Below are positions 8,642-19,301 of a stretch of DNA of 64,000 nucleotides, one piece after another. How positions within the stretch are numbered: the first letter of the stretch is position 1; every line of letters begins with the position of its first letter. The DNA is from Pseudomonas endophytica (GTDB lineage: Bacteria; Pseudomonadota; Gammaproteobacteria; Pseudomonadales; Pseudomonadaceae). The notes under the pieces were generated by a model. The model ran no database searches and was not told where the DNA came from. It was given only the letters and a program-made list of their open reading frames with translations. The position numbers were made by a program, and so were the translations under genes. The stretch lies in NCBI RefSeq assembly GCF_001411475.1, contig NZ_LLWH01000001.1:1-64000 (forward strand), read 5' to 3'.

Positions 8642-8957
8642 GGATGCCTCCACAAAAAAGGGCTATGAGTGGAAGGCTCTAAGATTAGAGACCAGCGCTG
8701 CAGGCCGTTAGTCGATTCCTGCCCCAGACTTGCACGATTCTGCTCGATCACCTCAACCCGCTCGCAGCGCACTTTCTGACCTGACTTCAACGTTACCCAC
8801 GGTTTCAAGCAAGGTTGCGCCACTCTTGAGCATTGAATCTTCAATGGCGGGTCAACGCAGACAGGATCAGGCAAGTTTTCAGTAGAAATTGGCTACCCCT
8901 GTACCTTGCACAAACTTAAGCTGTGAACCTTTCACTGCATGATCGAGGATGCGCCCC
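8642..8957. other. Intergenic region between ABM gene and divergent AraC regulator
   Basis: About 315 bases with no supported gene. Short open frames here lack ribosome sites. It must carry both divergent promoters. CCCTGTACCTTGCACAAAC near 8895-8913 and CTTGAGCATTGAATCTTCAA near 8824-8843 are the only mildly structured segments seen. Confidence 0.4.
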
Positions 8958-9887
8958 ATGTTTGTGCCAGAACCCCCTCGACCTGCGCCGGACTGCGCAC
9001 TGGAACATCAGCGCGTGGAACTGGCCAACCTGATCGACCGCCACACCCAAAAAGACGGCTCGTTCGCGACAGGTATCGAGGCGTTTTTTCTATCGCGTTA
9101 CAGCCAACCCATGGATTTTTCCACCAGCCAAGCAAAACCTGCGTTGTGCATCATGGCTCAGGGCCGAAAAGAAGTGCGCTTGGCGGATGAAGACTTCGCC
9201 TACGACCCCCTTAACTACCTTGTAGTGTCGGTGTCGCTGCCTATCAGCGGACGCGTCATCGAGGCATCCCCCGAGCGCCCCATACTGTCTTTACGTCTGG
9301 ATATCGACCCCATTGATATCACCACGTTGCTCAGTGAGGCTGGCCCTATGGGTGTTCCTTCGCGGCCCGCCAGACGTGGGCTGTATGTTGAGCCCATCGA
9401 CCCGCCCATGCTGGATGCTTTGCTGCGCCTGACGCGTCTGCTTGATGCCCCAAAAGACATCGGCATCCTCGCGCCGCTGATTCGCCGCGAGATTTTGTAC
9501 CGTTTGCTACGCAGCCCACAGGGCTATCGCTTGTACGAAATTGCCAGTGAGAACACTCAAACTCATCGTGTCAGCCGTGCGATTTCTTGGCTTAACGAAC
9601 ACTACGAACAACCCTTGCGTATCGACAATTTGGCCCGCGAGGCTAATTTAAGCGTGTCAACGCTGCATCATCGGTTCAAAGCCATGACTGCCATGAGCCC
9701 GCTGCAATATCAAAAACAGCTACGCCTTAACGAAGCCCGGCGGCTGATGCTCAGTGAAGGGCTGGATGCCTCGGCGGCGGGGTATCGCGTAGGGTATGAG
9801 AGTGCTTCACAGTTCAGCCGCGAATACAGTCGGCAATTTGGCGCGCCTCCCGCACGGGATCTGGCGCGCCTGCGCAAGACGTTATAG
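8958..9887 (+). CDS. AraC-family regulator with AraC_N domain
   Basis: About 309 residues. The N-terminal part matches the AraC_N (PF06719) group, with KPALCIMAQGRKEVRLADE and SVSLPISGRVIEASPERP. The C-terminus has two helix-turn-helix motifs: LRIDNLAREANLSVSTLHHR and the second around YRVGYESASQFSREYSRQFG. The start may be 8949 or 8958; GAGG spacing favours 8958. It is divergent from the ABM monooxygenase gene, its most likely target, and its 3' end overlaps the convergent decarboxylase gene by 6 bases. Confidence 0.88.
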   Translation: MFVPEPPRPAPDCALEHQRVELANLIDRHTQKDGSFATGIEAFFLSRYSQPMDFSTSQAKPALCIMAQGRKEVRLADEDFAYDPLNYLVVSVSLPISGRVIEASPERPILSLRLDIDPIDITTLLSEAGPMGVPSRPARRGLYVEPIDPPMLDALLRLTRLLDAPKDIGILAPLIRREILYRLLRSPQGYRLYEIASENTQTHRVSRAISWLNEHYEQPLRIDNLAREANLSVSTLHHRFKAMTAMSPLQYQKQLRLNEARRLMLSEGLDASAAGYRVGYESASQFSREYSRQFGAPPARDLARLRKTL

Positions 9888-11519
9888 CGCGAACGTCTGC
9901 TGCCAGTGTTGCTCGTCAATTTCAATCACGGTTGGCCCCTGGCGATCAACTGCACTGGCCAGCGCCGCCCGTAATTGCGCTTCGCCCTCAACGGCCAACG
10001 CCGTGCAGCCCAAGGCCTTGGCTGCGCCTATCAGGTCCGGGGTGTAGATGTCGACACCAACGGGCTCGATGCCGCGGTTGAGCATGTATTTTTTGATTTC
10101 GCCATAGCCTTGGTTGTTCCACAGCAACACGATGATCGGCGTGCGCGCCTCAACGGCGCTGGCCAATTCGGGCAGGGTAAATTGCAAACCGCCATCACCG
10201 ATCAAACACAGCACCGGGCCTGCCGGTTGGCCATCGACGCAACGCCCCAACCACGCCCCAATGGCAGCCGGCAAGGCATAGCCAAGGGTGCCGTAACCGG
10301 TCGATGAGTTGAACCAACGCCGAGGGTGCTCGGGGTTGAAGGTCAAGTTGCCGGTATACACCGGCTGAGTCGAGTCGCCGACGCACACAGCCTGAGGCAG
10401 TACCTCAAAAACGGTCTGCAAAAAATGTGTCTGCGCACGGGTCGGCGCATCCCACGTAGCGGCTAACTGCATGTTTAAACGCCCAGCGCGCTCGGCGCCC
10501 CAGTCAGCCAGCCGTTCAGGCAGCACTTGAGTTGAGAGACGAGCCAGCAAGGCTTCGGCGGCCAATTGAGCATCAGCCACCAACGCCAGCGTTGGCGGGT
10601 AATTGCGCACGGTTTGGTCCGGATCGATGTCGATGCGCAGCAACGCGCCGGGGATCTCAAAGCCGCCAGCAAAGGTCACGTCATAATCGGTTTCGGCTAA
10701 CTCGGTGCCAATCGCCAGCACCACATCGGCCTCAGCGACCAACGCACGAGTCGCGGCCAAGGTTTGTGTGGAGCCGATTAATAAAGGATGAGACGAAGGC
10801 AGCATGCCTTTGGCGTTGATGGTCAGCGCCACGGGCGCGCCTAGGTGTTCGGCCAGTTGCAGCAAGGCCCCAGCGGCGTCGACGGCGCCGCCACCGGCCA
10901 GAATCAGTGGCCGCTTGGCCTCAATCAGGCGCAGGCTCATCTGCTCAATCGCCGCAGGCGCCGCTCCAGGTCGAGCGATATTGACCGGCTGACTGCTGAG
11001 CAAGGCGTCAGCATTTTCGACTAGCACGTCCAGCGGGATCTCAATGTGTACAGGCCGAGGACGACCGGCCTGAAACACTGCAAAGGCACGCGCTAGCACG
11101 CTTGGCAACTCGGCTGCGGACATTAACGTGTGGGAAAACGCGGCAACGCCCGCCACCAACGCGCGTTGATCAGGCAGCTCATGTAACTTGCCACGTCCAC
11201 CGCCCAGTTGGCTGCGCGATTGCACACTGGAGATCACCAACATCGGAATCGAGTCTGCGTAAGCCTGCCCCATCGCCGTGGTGATATTGGTCATGCCCGG
11301 CCCAGTGATGATGAAGCACACCGCAGGCTTACCACGGGTGCGCGCATAGCCATCGGCCATAAAGCCTGCACCTTGCTCGTGACGCGGGGTCACGTGGTGG
11401 ATGCTTGAACGGGCCAGGCCACGATACAACTCCACGGTATGCACGCCGGGGATGCCGAAAACCTGCTCAACGCCATACGCTTCCAGCAGCTTGACCAATA
11501 CTTCGCCGCACGTTGCCAT
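9882..11519 (-). CDS. aruI: ThDP-dependent decarboxylase, probably 5-guanidino-2-oxopentanoate decarboxylase
   Basis: 545-residue enzyme of the acetolactate synthase/benzoylformate decarboxylase superfamily. The N-terminal pyrimidine-binding domain has the catalytic Glu in TPRHEQGAGFMADGYAR. A central domain follows (PLILAGGGAVDAAGALL). The C-terminal pyrophosphate domain has the ThDP motif GDGGLQFTLPEL...NNQGYG. The N-terminus (CGEVLVKLLEAYGVEQVFGI) is that of the AruI group, which decarboxylates 2-ketoarginine in the arginine transaminase pathway. No aruH neighbour is present, so the substrate is likely but not proven. GAGGG precedes the ATG. The divergent LysR gene at 11634 probably regulates it. 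Confidence 0.75.
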   Translation of the reverse strand: MATCGEVLVKLLEAYGVEQVFGIPGVHTVELYRGLARSSIHHVTPRHEQGAGFMADGYARTRGKPAVCFIITGPGMTNITTAMGQAYADSIPMLVISSVQSRSQLGGGRGKLHELPDQRALVAGVAAFSHTLMSAAELPSVLARAFAVFQAGRPRPVHIEIPLDVLVENADALLSSQPVNIARPGAAPAAIEQMSLRLIEAKRPLILAGGGAVDAAGALLQLAEHLGAPVALTINAKGMLPSSHPLLIGSTQTLAATRALVAEADVVLAIGTELAETDYDVTFAGGFEIPGALLRIDIDPDQTVRNYPPTLALVADAQLAAEALLARLSTQVLPERLADWGAERAGRLNMQLAATWDAPTRAQTHFLQTVFEVLPQAVCVGDSTQPVYTGNLTFNPEHPRRWFNSSTGYGTLGYALPAAIGAWLGRCVDGQPAGPVLCLIGDGGLQFTLPELASAVEARTPIIVLLWNNQGYGEIKKYMLNRGIEPVGVDIYTPDLIGAAKALGCTALAVEGEAQLRAALASAVDRQGPTVIEIDEQHWQQTFAL

Positions 11520-11633
11520 CCGTTATGCCCTCTTGTTGTTCTCGAGTGATGAACCATTGAAGCGAGGGTGTGTGGCGGGCACAACGCAAACCTGCTCATA
11601 CTACCCATGTCCTGAAATCATGGCTGACTCAAC

Positions 11634-12530
11634 ATGAAACGTCTTCCGCCGCTGCCTGCGCTGCACACTTTTCTGATCACTGCCCAGTGCTGCAACTTCA
11701 CGCGTGCCGGTGAGCAACTGCATATCACCCAAGGCGCGGTAAGCCGACAAATCGCCGGGCTTGAAGCGCATTTAGGGTATCCGCTGTTCCATCGCCAAGC
11801 TCGCGGCTTGAGCCTGACGCAACAGGGCCAGGCGCTTTACCCGCGCATTGAAGAGGTTTTCGAGCTGATCGGCGAGGCCGTCGAACATGCCAGCATTCGC
11901 CGCACGCCCCTGCAAATCAAAGCGCCGACCTGCATGCTGCGTTGGCTGTTGCCCAAGTTAATCGCATGGCAAACACTGCGCCCGGACGTGCCGGTGGAGC
12001 TGACCAGCAGCGTGCAGCACGGCATCGACTTTCGCCGTGAAGACTTTGATGCGGCAGTGGTTTACAGCCCGCTGCCGGGGCCAAAACGGGTAGGCCAGCA
12101 CCTGTTCGATGAATTACTGACCCCGGTCTGTGCGCCGCACTTGCTCGAAGGCCCTAACGCCATTAACGCGTTGCGCGACCTTGAACAGCACACCTTGTTG
12201 CACCCCAGCCGGGACCAGCGGGATTGGACGCACTGGTTGAGTGCCGCTGGGGCGCAATTATCGAGCATTCGCCAGAGCCAATACTTCGATACCTTGGACT
12301 TGGCCGTTACCGTCGCCGTCCAAGGCAACGGCGTCGCGATAGGAGATTGCACGCTTATCGAAGAAGACCTGAAAGCGGGACGCCTCGTCATGCCCTTTGA
12401 TTTAAACGTGCGCACTGGGGCGGCTTATATGCTGGTGGGTTCAACCCGCAACGAACCATCGGCGCCGCTGCGCGAATTAATGGATTGGTTAGTAAAACAA
12501 GCCAACACAAAACCCGCGGCGACTGATTAA
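11634..12530 (+). CDS. LysR-family regulator, GcvA-like
   Basis: 298 residues. Winged helix at residues 1-60 (PALHTFLITAQCCNFTRAGE, then ITQGAVSRQIAGLEAHLG) and a LysR substrate-binding domain with the GcvA-subgroup features APTCMLRWLLPKL and DFDAAVVYSP. It is divergently transcribed from the ThDP decarboxylase with 114 bases between starts, the usual layout for a LysR regulator and its target. Ligand unknown; arginine or its 2-oxo acid is a reasonable guess. Confidence 0.85.
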   Translation: MKRLPPLPALHTFLITAQCCNFTRAGEQLHITQGAVSRQIAGLEAHLGYPLFHRQARGLSLTQQGQALYPRIEEVFELIGEAVEHASIRRTPLQIKAPTCMLRWLLPKLIAWQTLRPDVPVELTSSVQHGIDFRREDFDAAVVYSPLPGPKRVGQHLFDELLTPVCAPHLLEGPNAINALRDLEQHTLLHPSRDQRDWTHWLSAAGAQLSSIRQSQYFDTLDLAVTVAVQGNGVAIGDCTLIEEDLKAGRLVMPFDLNVRTGAAYMLVGSTRNEPSAPLRELMDWLVKQANTKPAATD

Positions 12531-12582
12531 AACGTATGCATAGGGGCAGGTTTCTTGCAGGTGGATTTAGATCAACACCCGC

Positions 12583-12653
12583 GTAGGAGCTGCCGCAGGC
12601 TGCGATCTTTTGATCTTTAAAAGCAAAAGATCGCAGCCTGCGGCAGCTCCTAC
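12583..12653. repeat. REP-type inverted repeat
   Basis: Near-perfect palindrome: GTAGGAGCTGCCGCAGGCTG at the left end, its complement at the right, and a short TCTTTAAAAG centre. It lies between convergent lysR and NAD(P)H-binding genes and may serve both as a transcription end. Confidence 0.9.
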
Positions 12654-12690
12654 ACCAGCAGATTGCTCGGCATTGGATTGAGGTTTTTGG

Positions 12691-13308
12691 CTAGTAACCT
12701 ACGGTAAAGCGCTGGCGGGAATGCTTGGGTTGCTCAACTTCGTCCAACAGAGCAATTGCGTAATCCGCGAAGGTGATCCAGCTTTTGCCCTCTTCACTGA
12801 CCAGTAAATGGTCTTTGCCCAGGCGGAACTTGCCCGTGCGCTCGCCTTCTACAAACTCGGCAGACGGCGACAGGAAGGTCCAATCGAGGTCTTTTTCGCT
12901 GCGTAAGGTGTCCAGATACACGCCGCCCGCTGTGGCTTCGGCTTTGTAAGCGTCTGGGAAACCCTCGCTGTCGATAACATTGGTGTCGTCGGGCAGTAAC
13001 AGCGAGCCCGCACCGCCAACCACCAGCAAGCGCTTAACCCCAGCTTTTTTCACCGGTTCAAGAATCGCCTCAGGTTTTAAAGTCGAGAAATGCGCAGCGC
13101 TGAGCACCACGTCACTGCCTTGCACCGCGGCTTGCAAGGCTTGGGTGTTGTTGACGTCAACGTCCTTGACCACCATATCCTCTCGCTCACCGATTTTGGA
13201 CGAGGCATGGCGGGCAATCGCTGTTACTTGATGGCCACGACGCAGCGCTTCTTCCAGCAATTGGCTGCCTGCGCGACCGGTGGCGCCGATAATTGCAATC
13301 TTGCTCAT
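12691..13308 (-). CDS. NAD(P)H-binding oxidoreductase, atypical SDR (NmrA-like)
   Basis: 205-residue Rossmann protein. The dinucleotide motif GATGRAGSQL is at the N-terminus; a later GGAGSLLLPDD and SEKDLDWTFLSPSAEF fit the NAD(P)-binding atypical SDR group (YwnB-like), which lacks the classical YxxxK. GGGAGA precedes the ATG. It starts 42 bases downstream of the MBL hydrolase gene on the same strand and is probably co-transcribed with it. Substrate unknown. Confidence 0.85.
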   Translation of the reverse strand: MSKIAIIGATGRAGSQLLEEALRRGHQVTAIARHASSKIGEREDMVVKDVDVNNTQALQAAVQGSDVVLSAAHFSTLKPEAILEPVKKAGVKRLLVVGGAGSLLLPDDTNVIDSEGFPDAYKAEATAGGVYLDTLRSEKDLDWTFLSPSAEFVEGERTGKFRLGKDHLLVSEEGKSWITFADYAIALLDEVEQPKHSRQRFTVGY

Positions 13309-13350
13309 GATGTTCTCCCGTTGAATGGACTGCGTAGGGTTCGCTTTAAA

Positions 13351-14229
13351 TCACCACTGGATTTCGCCTTTCGCTACTTTGGCGCTCAGCTCCAGCGAAG
13401 ACTCTTCACCTAAGTTCGGGTAACGCTTTTTCATGGCGGCGATTAGCTCGTCCGAGTTCTTGGCTTTGAGGGTTTCTTCATCAAACGCCTTGATGTAATC
13501 ACGCGTGAAGTTAACCGACTGCAATGAGCGGTCGTTCTCGCCCAAATAATGCCCCGGTATGACGATCTCCGGTTGCAGGCTGGCGATGCGCTTGAGGGTA
13601 GATAACCATTGGCGGTGCGACTGCGGGGTCTGAGTATCGGCCATCCACACGTGCAGGTTGTCGGCCACGACCACGCCACCCACCACGGCTTTAAGCGATG
13701 GAATCCAAACAAAAGTGCGCTCGGGTTGCCGCCCGTTCAGGCCGACCACATCCAGCTCGTGCCCTTCCAGCTCCAAGGTGTCGCCGTTGATCACCTGCGG
13801 CACGATCAGCTTGCTCGGCACATCAGCCCCCATCTGTGGCCCCCAGAACGCCAATTTGGCGTCCTTGGTTTGTTTGATGTGGGCAACCGTAGGTGCCGAT
13901 GCCAGCACTTTGGCATCTGGAAACGCTTGGGTCAGGGTTTCAAGGCCGAAGTAATAATCGGGGTCGCCGTGGCTGATGTAGATCGTGGTCAGGTGTTTGC
14001 CGCTGGCGCGAATTTTATCGACCACCTGCTGGGCTTGTGCTTTAGAAAACTGCGCATCCACCAGAATCGCGTCTTTCTCGCCGCTGACCAGCACCGACGA
14101 CACCGGAAAAATCGCCGCAGCGCCAGGGTTGTAAACATCCAAGGTCAAAGGAGCGGCGGCTGCATGGCAGGCGAATCCGAGCACAACCGCACTCAGGCAA
14201 AAACGTCGGACAGTCGAAAGTACGGTCAT
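13351..14229 (-). CDS. Exported MBL-fold metallohydrolase
   Basis: 292 residues with a signal peptide (cleavage after CHAAAA, about residue 26). The metallo-beta-lactamase metal motif is ISHGDPDYYFGLE, a variant of HxHxDH in which the first residues are HGDPDY; GHYLG supplies a later His. The similar Pseudomonas proteins are annotated as vanillin/aldehyde-linked MBL hydrolases only loosely, so no substrate is given. AGGAAG precedes the ATG. First gene of a probable two-gene operon with the NAD(P)H-binding protein; a LysR gene is divergent 105 bases away. Confidence 0.85.
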   Translation of the reverse strand: MTVLSTVRRFCLSAVVLGFACHAAAAPLTLDVYNPGAAAIFPVSSVLVSGEKDAILVDAQFSKAQAQQVVDKIRASGKHLTTIYISHGDPDYYFGLETLTQAFPDAKVLASAPTVAHIKQTKDAKLAFWGPQMGADVPSKLIVPQVINGDTLELEGHELDVVGLNGRQPERTFVWIPSLKAVVGGVVVADNLHVWMADTQTPQSHRQWLSTLKRIASLQPEIVIPGHYLGENDRSLQSVNFTRDYIKAFDEETLKAKNSDELIAAMKKRYPNLGEESSLELSAKVAKGEIQW

Positions 14230-14334
14230 GGAACTTCCTGCATTAAAAATCAGCGATAGACAGAGCTTAGACGCACAATAGGCGCTAAAAAATGCGATGC
14301 TCCGACATAGTTTGTTTCAGTAATCGGGCAGATC

Positions 14335-15240
14335 ATGGATCGTTTAATTGCAATGCGCGTGTTTGTGACAGTAGTCGACTTGGGCAGCCAGTCGGCCGCC
14401 GCCGACCATCTAGACCTATCACGCCCAGTGGTATCGCGTTATTTGGCTGAGCTTGAGGAGTGGGTCGGTGCGCGCTTGATGCACCGTACCACGCGCAAGT
14501 TGAGCTTAACCGCTGCCGGCAACGAAACCCTGCCCCGCTGCCGCCAGCTACTGGAGTTGGCCGATGACTTACAGGCCGCGGTCAGCGTGCCCGATGCGGC
14601 GCCACGCGGATTACTGCGCATCAGCGTCAGCACGTCGTTCGGCCAAGCGCAATTGGCCAGTGCGGTGACCGAGTATGTTCGGCGCTACCCGCAGGTCAAG
14701 ATTGATCTGCAAATGCTGGATCGCACGGTCAACCTGGTGGACGAGGGTATCGACTTGGCCATTCGCACCAGTAACGACCTGGACCCGAGTTTGATCGCGC
14801 GCAAGCTGACGGTTTGTCGTTCCGTACTCTGTGCCTCACCGGCTTATTTGCACGAGCATCCTGCGCCACAACAGGTTGATGACCTGCGCCAGCACAACTG
14901 CCTGAGCCACGCGTATTACGGCAAGAGCCTGTGGCATTTCAAGGTCCAAGGCGAAGCGGTTTCGATCCCAGTGCAGGGCAATATCAGCGCCAATGAAGCC
15001 AGCACGTTGCTCAGCGCCACACTGGCTGGGGCAGGGATTTCGCTGCTGCCCAGTTATCTGGTCGGGTGCGCGGTGCGCCGAGGTGAGTTAGTACAACTGT
15101 TACCCGAGTCGGAGCCCTTGGCGTTGAACATTTATGCGGTGTACGCCTCACGCAAACATATGCCCGCGACACTGCGCAGCATGCTCGACTTTCTCTCGGA
15201 ACGTTTTACCGAGGTGCCCTCTTGGGACAAAGATTTGTAA
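14335..15240 (+). CDS. LysR-family regulator
   Basis: 301 residues. N-terminal HTH (MDRLIAMRVFVTVVDLGSQS, then LDLSRPVVSRYLAELEEWVG) and a CrgA-type substrate domain (GLLRISVSTSFGQAQLASAV, VDEGIDLAIRTSNDLDPSLI). It is divergent from the MBL hydrolase/oxidoreductase pair, its likely target. Confidence 0.88.
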   Translation: MDRLIAMRVFVTVVDLGSQSAAADHLDLSRPVVSRYLAELEEWVGARLMHRTTRKLSLTAAGNETLPRCRQLLELADDLQAAVSVPDAAPRGLLRISVSTSFGQAQLASAVTEYVRRYPQVKIDLQMLDRTVNLVDEGIDLAIRTSNDLDPSLIARKLTVCRSVLCASPAYLHEHPAPQQVDDLRQHNCLSHAYYGKSLWHFKVQGEAVSIPVQGNISANEASTLLSATLAGAGISLLPSYLVGCAVRRGELVQLLPESEPLALNIYAVYASRKHMPATLRSMLDFLSERFTEVPSWDKDL

Positions 15241-15262
15241 TGTGCCATTCAAGCTTGAAGCG

Positions 15263-16156
15263 TCACGTCGGGCGGAGGCTGTCAGCCCGTTCGGTTCGAT
15301 AGGCACTGGGCGAAGTCCCGGTTAGACGTCGGAAAAACCGCGCAAAATACGCCGGATCGGCAAACCCCAAACGATCCGCCACTTCGCTGATGGTCATAGG
15401 TGTGTAGATCAAATGACGCTTGGCCTCCAAAAGCAGGCGCTGATGAATGATCTGCAAAGCCGACTGCCCCGCCAGCTCGCGACAGATGCTGTTCAAGTGC
15501 GCAACGCTGATGCCAACCTGATGCGCCAATTGCTCAACACTGGGTTGTTGCTGAAACAGGGCTTCGACCTGTTGGTTGAAGAGATTCAAATAGTCACGCC
15601 CACGCTGGGGTACTTGCTGGGCTTCACGACGTTGAATGACCTGACGCGTGACCCATACCAGCAGCACGCTGATCAACGATTGCAGCAACATATCGCGGGC
15701 GGGGCGAGCGCTGACATATTCACTGTGTAGCGCGCTGAACAAGCTGTTCAGGTAATGCCGGTCCTTACCCGCCGGGTAGCTGGCAACACGCTGTAAGGCA
15801 TTGAGCGATCCACCCAATTGTGTTTGTAACTGCGTGACCAATGGCGCCGCCAAGGTCAGAACAAACCCTTCAACGTTGGGTGAAAATTGAAATCCGTGTA
15901 CGCACAGAGGCGGGATCACCTGAATCGAAGATTCCGTCAGTTCATGGTAATGGCCTTCTACCTCGACCCGCGCTTGACCTTTATGGACGTAAAGCAACTG
16001 GCACAAATCGGCATGCCGATGGGGGCGTATCTCCCAATCATGAACGCGGCTGCGCAATGAAATGGTTTCACAATGCAGCAGGTCTGGGCTGAGCCAATCT
16101 TGTTGCTCACCGTAAAGCTTGAATACCGGGATCGAAGCACTATTGGGGGCAGCCAT
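15263..16156 (-). CDS. AraC-family regulator of pobA (PobR/PobC type)
   Basis: About 297 residues with start at 16156; the frame is open further upstream to 16255, but homologues begin near here. A cupin-like N-terminus (RPHRHADLCQLLYVHKGQAR) precedes a C-terminal AraC HTH pair (VEQLAHQVGISVAHLNSICR; ISEVADRLGFADPAYFARFF). It is divergent from pobA with 171 bases between starts, which is the standard arrangement for the 4-hydroxybenzoate-responsive activator of Pseudomonas. Confidence 0.87.
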   Translation of the reverse strand: MAAPNSASIPVFKLYGEQQDWLSPDLLHCETISLRSRVHDWEIRPHRHADLCQLLYVHKGQARVEVEGHYHELTESSIQVIPPLCVHGFQFSPNVEGFVLTLAAPLVTQLQTQLGGSLNALQRVASYPAGKDRHYLNSLFSALHSEYVSARPARDMLLQSLISVLLVWVTRQVIQRREAQQVPQRGRDYLNLFNQQVEALFQQQPSVEQLAHQVGISVAHLNSICRELAGQSALQIIHQRLLLEAKRHLIYTPMTISEVADRLGFADPAYFARFFRRLTGTSPSAYRTERADSLRPT

Positions 16157-16222
16157 GGGTTTGACCTGATCATTGGGCGCGGGGCGATAATCGCACCGAT
16201 TAGCGAAAAGTACCGACAATGA

Positions 16223-17512
<1,290 letters not shown>

Positions 17513-17531
17513 CAAGCTATCGAGTACAATC

Positions 17532-17562
17532 GCGGGCATCCCGACCTACGTTTGATGCCCGC
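17532..17562 (+). terminator. Hairpin after pobA (weak terminator)
   Basis: GCGGGCATC and GATGCCCGC form a perfect 9-bp stem with a 13-base loop, 20 bases after pobA and just before the exporter start. There is no T tract, so it could be an attenuator or operator instead. Confidence 0.5.
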
Positions 17563-17573
17563 AGGTGTACTTC

Positions 17574-19088
17574 GTGACCAGCCTTAACCCGCCTTTACAG
17601 GCCAAACCCGCCATTCGCAGCATTTTGGTTGCCCTGATGCTGGCCATTTTTTTGGGGGCGCTGGATCAAACCATCGTCGCCGTGTCGATTCCGGCTATTT
17701 CTGCGCAATTTAAAGATGTCAGCCAACTGGCGTGGGTGATTTCCGGCTACATGGTGGCCATGACCGTGGCCGTGCCGATTTACGGCAAGCTCGGCGACTT
17801 GTACGGACGCAGAAGCCTGATGCTGTTTGGCATGGGCTTGTTTACCCTAGCGTCGGTGTTTTGCGGGCTTGCGCAGAACATGGAACAACTGGTGTTGGCG
17901 CGGATCATTCAAGGCATTGGTGCGGGCGGGATGATCTCGGTTAGCCAAGCGATCATCGGCGACATCGTGCCGCCCCGCGAGCGTGGGCGCTATCAAGGGT
18001 ATTTCAGCAGCATGTACGCGGTGGCCAGCGTAGCCGGCCCGGTGCTGGGCGGGTTCATGACGGAATACTTATCGTGGCGTTGGGTATTTCTCATCAATTT
18101 ACCGCTGGGGTTGATGTCGTGGCTTATCGCTTATCGCACGCTGATCGGGCTACCTATCCCACAGCGCAAGCCAATTATTGACTACACCGGCACGCTGCTG
18201 ATGATTGTTGGCCTGACCTCACTGCTGCTGGGCATCACCTTTATTGGTCAGGGCCTCAGTTGGCGCGATGATCAAGTGCTGGGCCTGTTTGCGGTGGCGC
18301 TGGTGGGTTTAGTGCTGTTTGTTTGGCATGAACGACGCACCCCGGAGCCTTTGCTGCCGATGCACTTATTCGCCAATCGCAGCGCAGTGCTGTGCTGGTG
18401 CACTGTTTTCTTCACCAGCTTCCAAGCCATTTCTCTGATCGTGTTGCTACCGCTGCGTTACCAGAGCGTGACCGGCGCGGGGGCGGACAGTGCGGCTCTG
18501 CACCTGCTACCGCTGGCCATAGGCTTGCCGATGGGTGCCTACTTTGCTGGTCGCATGACCTCGGTGACTGGGTATTACAAGCCGATGATCTTAAGTGGGG
18601 CCATTTTGATGCCCTGCTCCATCATCGGTATGGCGTTGAGTGCGCCGAGTGCGGAGCTGTTGAGCGGGGTCTTTATGCTGCTGAGCGGGATCGCGGCGGG
18701 GTTGCAGTTTCCGACCTCGCTGGTGGGCGCACAAAACTCGGTGCAGCAACCGGATATTGGCGTCGCCACCAGCACTACTAACCTGTTCCGCTCGTTAGGG
18801 GGGGCGGTGGGTGTGGCGTTGATGTCAGCCTTATTACTGGCATTGCTGCATGACTCGTTACTAACACCTGTAGGCCAACCACTACTGGGGGAAGCCAGCT
18901 CGGGTAATGCGTTACTCGACGGGCTCAACGCGGTGCAGGGGCCGGCGCTGGACAGCTTGCGCAGTGAATTGCTGGACACCTTCCGCCATTTGCTGTTGGT
19001 CAGTGCTGCTATTTCGTTGTTGGGCTTGGGTGCGGCGATAGCGATGCCCAACAAGGTCTTGCGCGGGCGCAAGGATAAAGCTCAGTGA
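17574..19088 (+). CDS. MFS drug exporter, DHA2 (14-TM, EmrB-like) family
   Basis: About 504 residues with GTG start (17574; an in-frame GTG at 17565 is the alternative). DHA2 signatures are LGALDQTIVAVSIPAIS in helix 1, YGKLGDLYGRRSLM in loop 2-3 and GIGAGGMISVSQAIIGDIVP in motif C. Fourteen membrane segments are expected. No membrane-fusion partner is adjacent. It follows pobA by about 60 bases and may be partly co-expressed, suggesting export of an aromatic acid, but that is inference. Confidence 0.88.
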   Translation: MTSLNPPLQAKPAIRSILVALMLAIFLGALDQTIVAVSIPAISAQFKDVSQLAWVISGYMVAMTVAVPIYGKLGDLYGRRSLMLFGMGLFTLASVFCGLAQNMEQLVLARIIQGIGAGGMISVSQAIIGDIVPPRERGRYQGYFSSMYAVASVAGPVLGGFMTEYLSWRWVFLINLPLGLMSWLIAYRTLIGLPIPQRKPIIDYTGTLLMIVGLTSLLLGITFIGQGLSWRDDQVLGLFAVALVGLVLFVWHERRTPEPLLPMHLFANRSAVLCWCTVFFTSFQAISLIVLLPLRYQSVTGAGADSAALHLLPLAIGLPMGAYFAGRMTSVTGYYKPMILSGAILMPCSIIGMALSAPSAELLSGVFMLLSGIAAGLQFPTSLVGAQNSVQQPDIGVATSTTNLFRSLGGAVGVALMSALLLALLHDSLLTPVGQPLLGEASSGNALLDGLNAVQGPALDSLRSELLDTFRHLLLVSAAISLLGLGAAIAMPNKVLRGRKDKAQ

Positions 19089-19120
19089 CTGGGCCTATTC
19101 TCGCGCCTACAGAAGCCCAC

Positions 19121-19200
19121 TGTAGGAGCTGCCGCAGGCTGCGATCTGTTGATGTTAAAGATCAAAAGATCGCAGCCTTCGTGCCTCGACAGCTCCTACA
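19121..19200. repeat. REP-type inverted repeat, asymmetric variant (inverted orientation)
   Basis: Begins TGTAGGAGCTGCCGCAGGCT and ends with TTCGTGCCTCGACAGCTCCTACA. It is essentially the reverse complement of the element at 6689-6762, sharing the extra GAGGCACGA block in one arm. Confidence 0.88.
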
Positions 19201-19301
19201 GGGTTGTGATCTGCGGCCCAAAAGGGGATGGATGCCCAACCTTTGGGCCGCAAATCATCTTTTGACGTGGCAACAGGCTGGTCTATGCCTGCTTCTCGGG
19301 C

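Noticed and set aside
8611..8874. 87-codon minus-strand frame upstream of the ABM gene
   Set aside because: Composition and absence of a ribosome site suggest a chance frame in the intergenic region.
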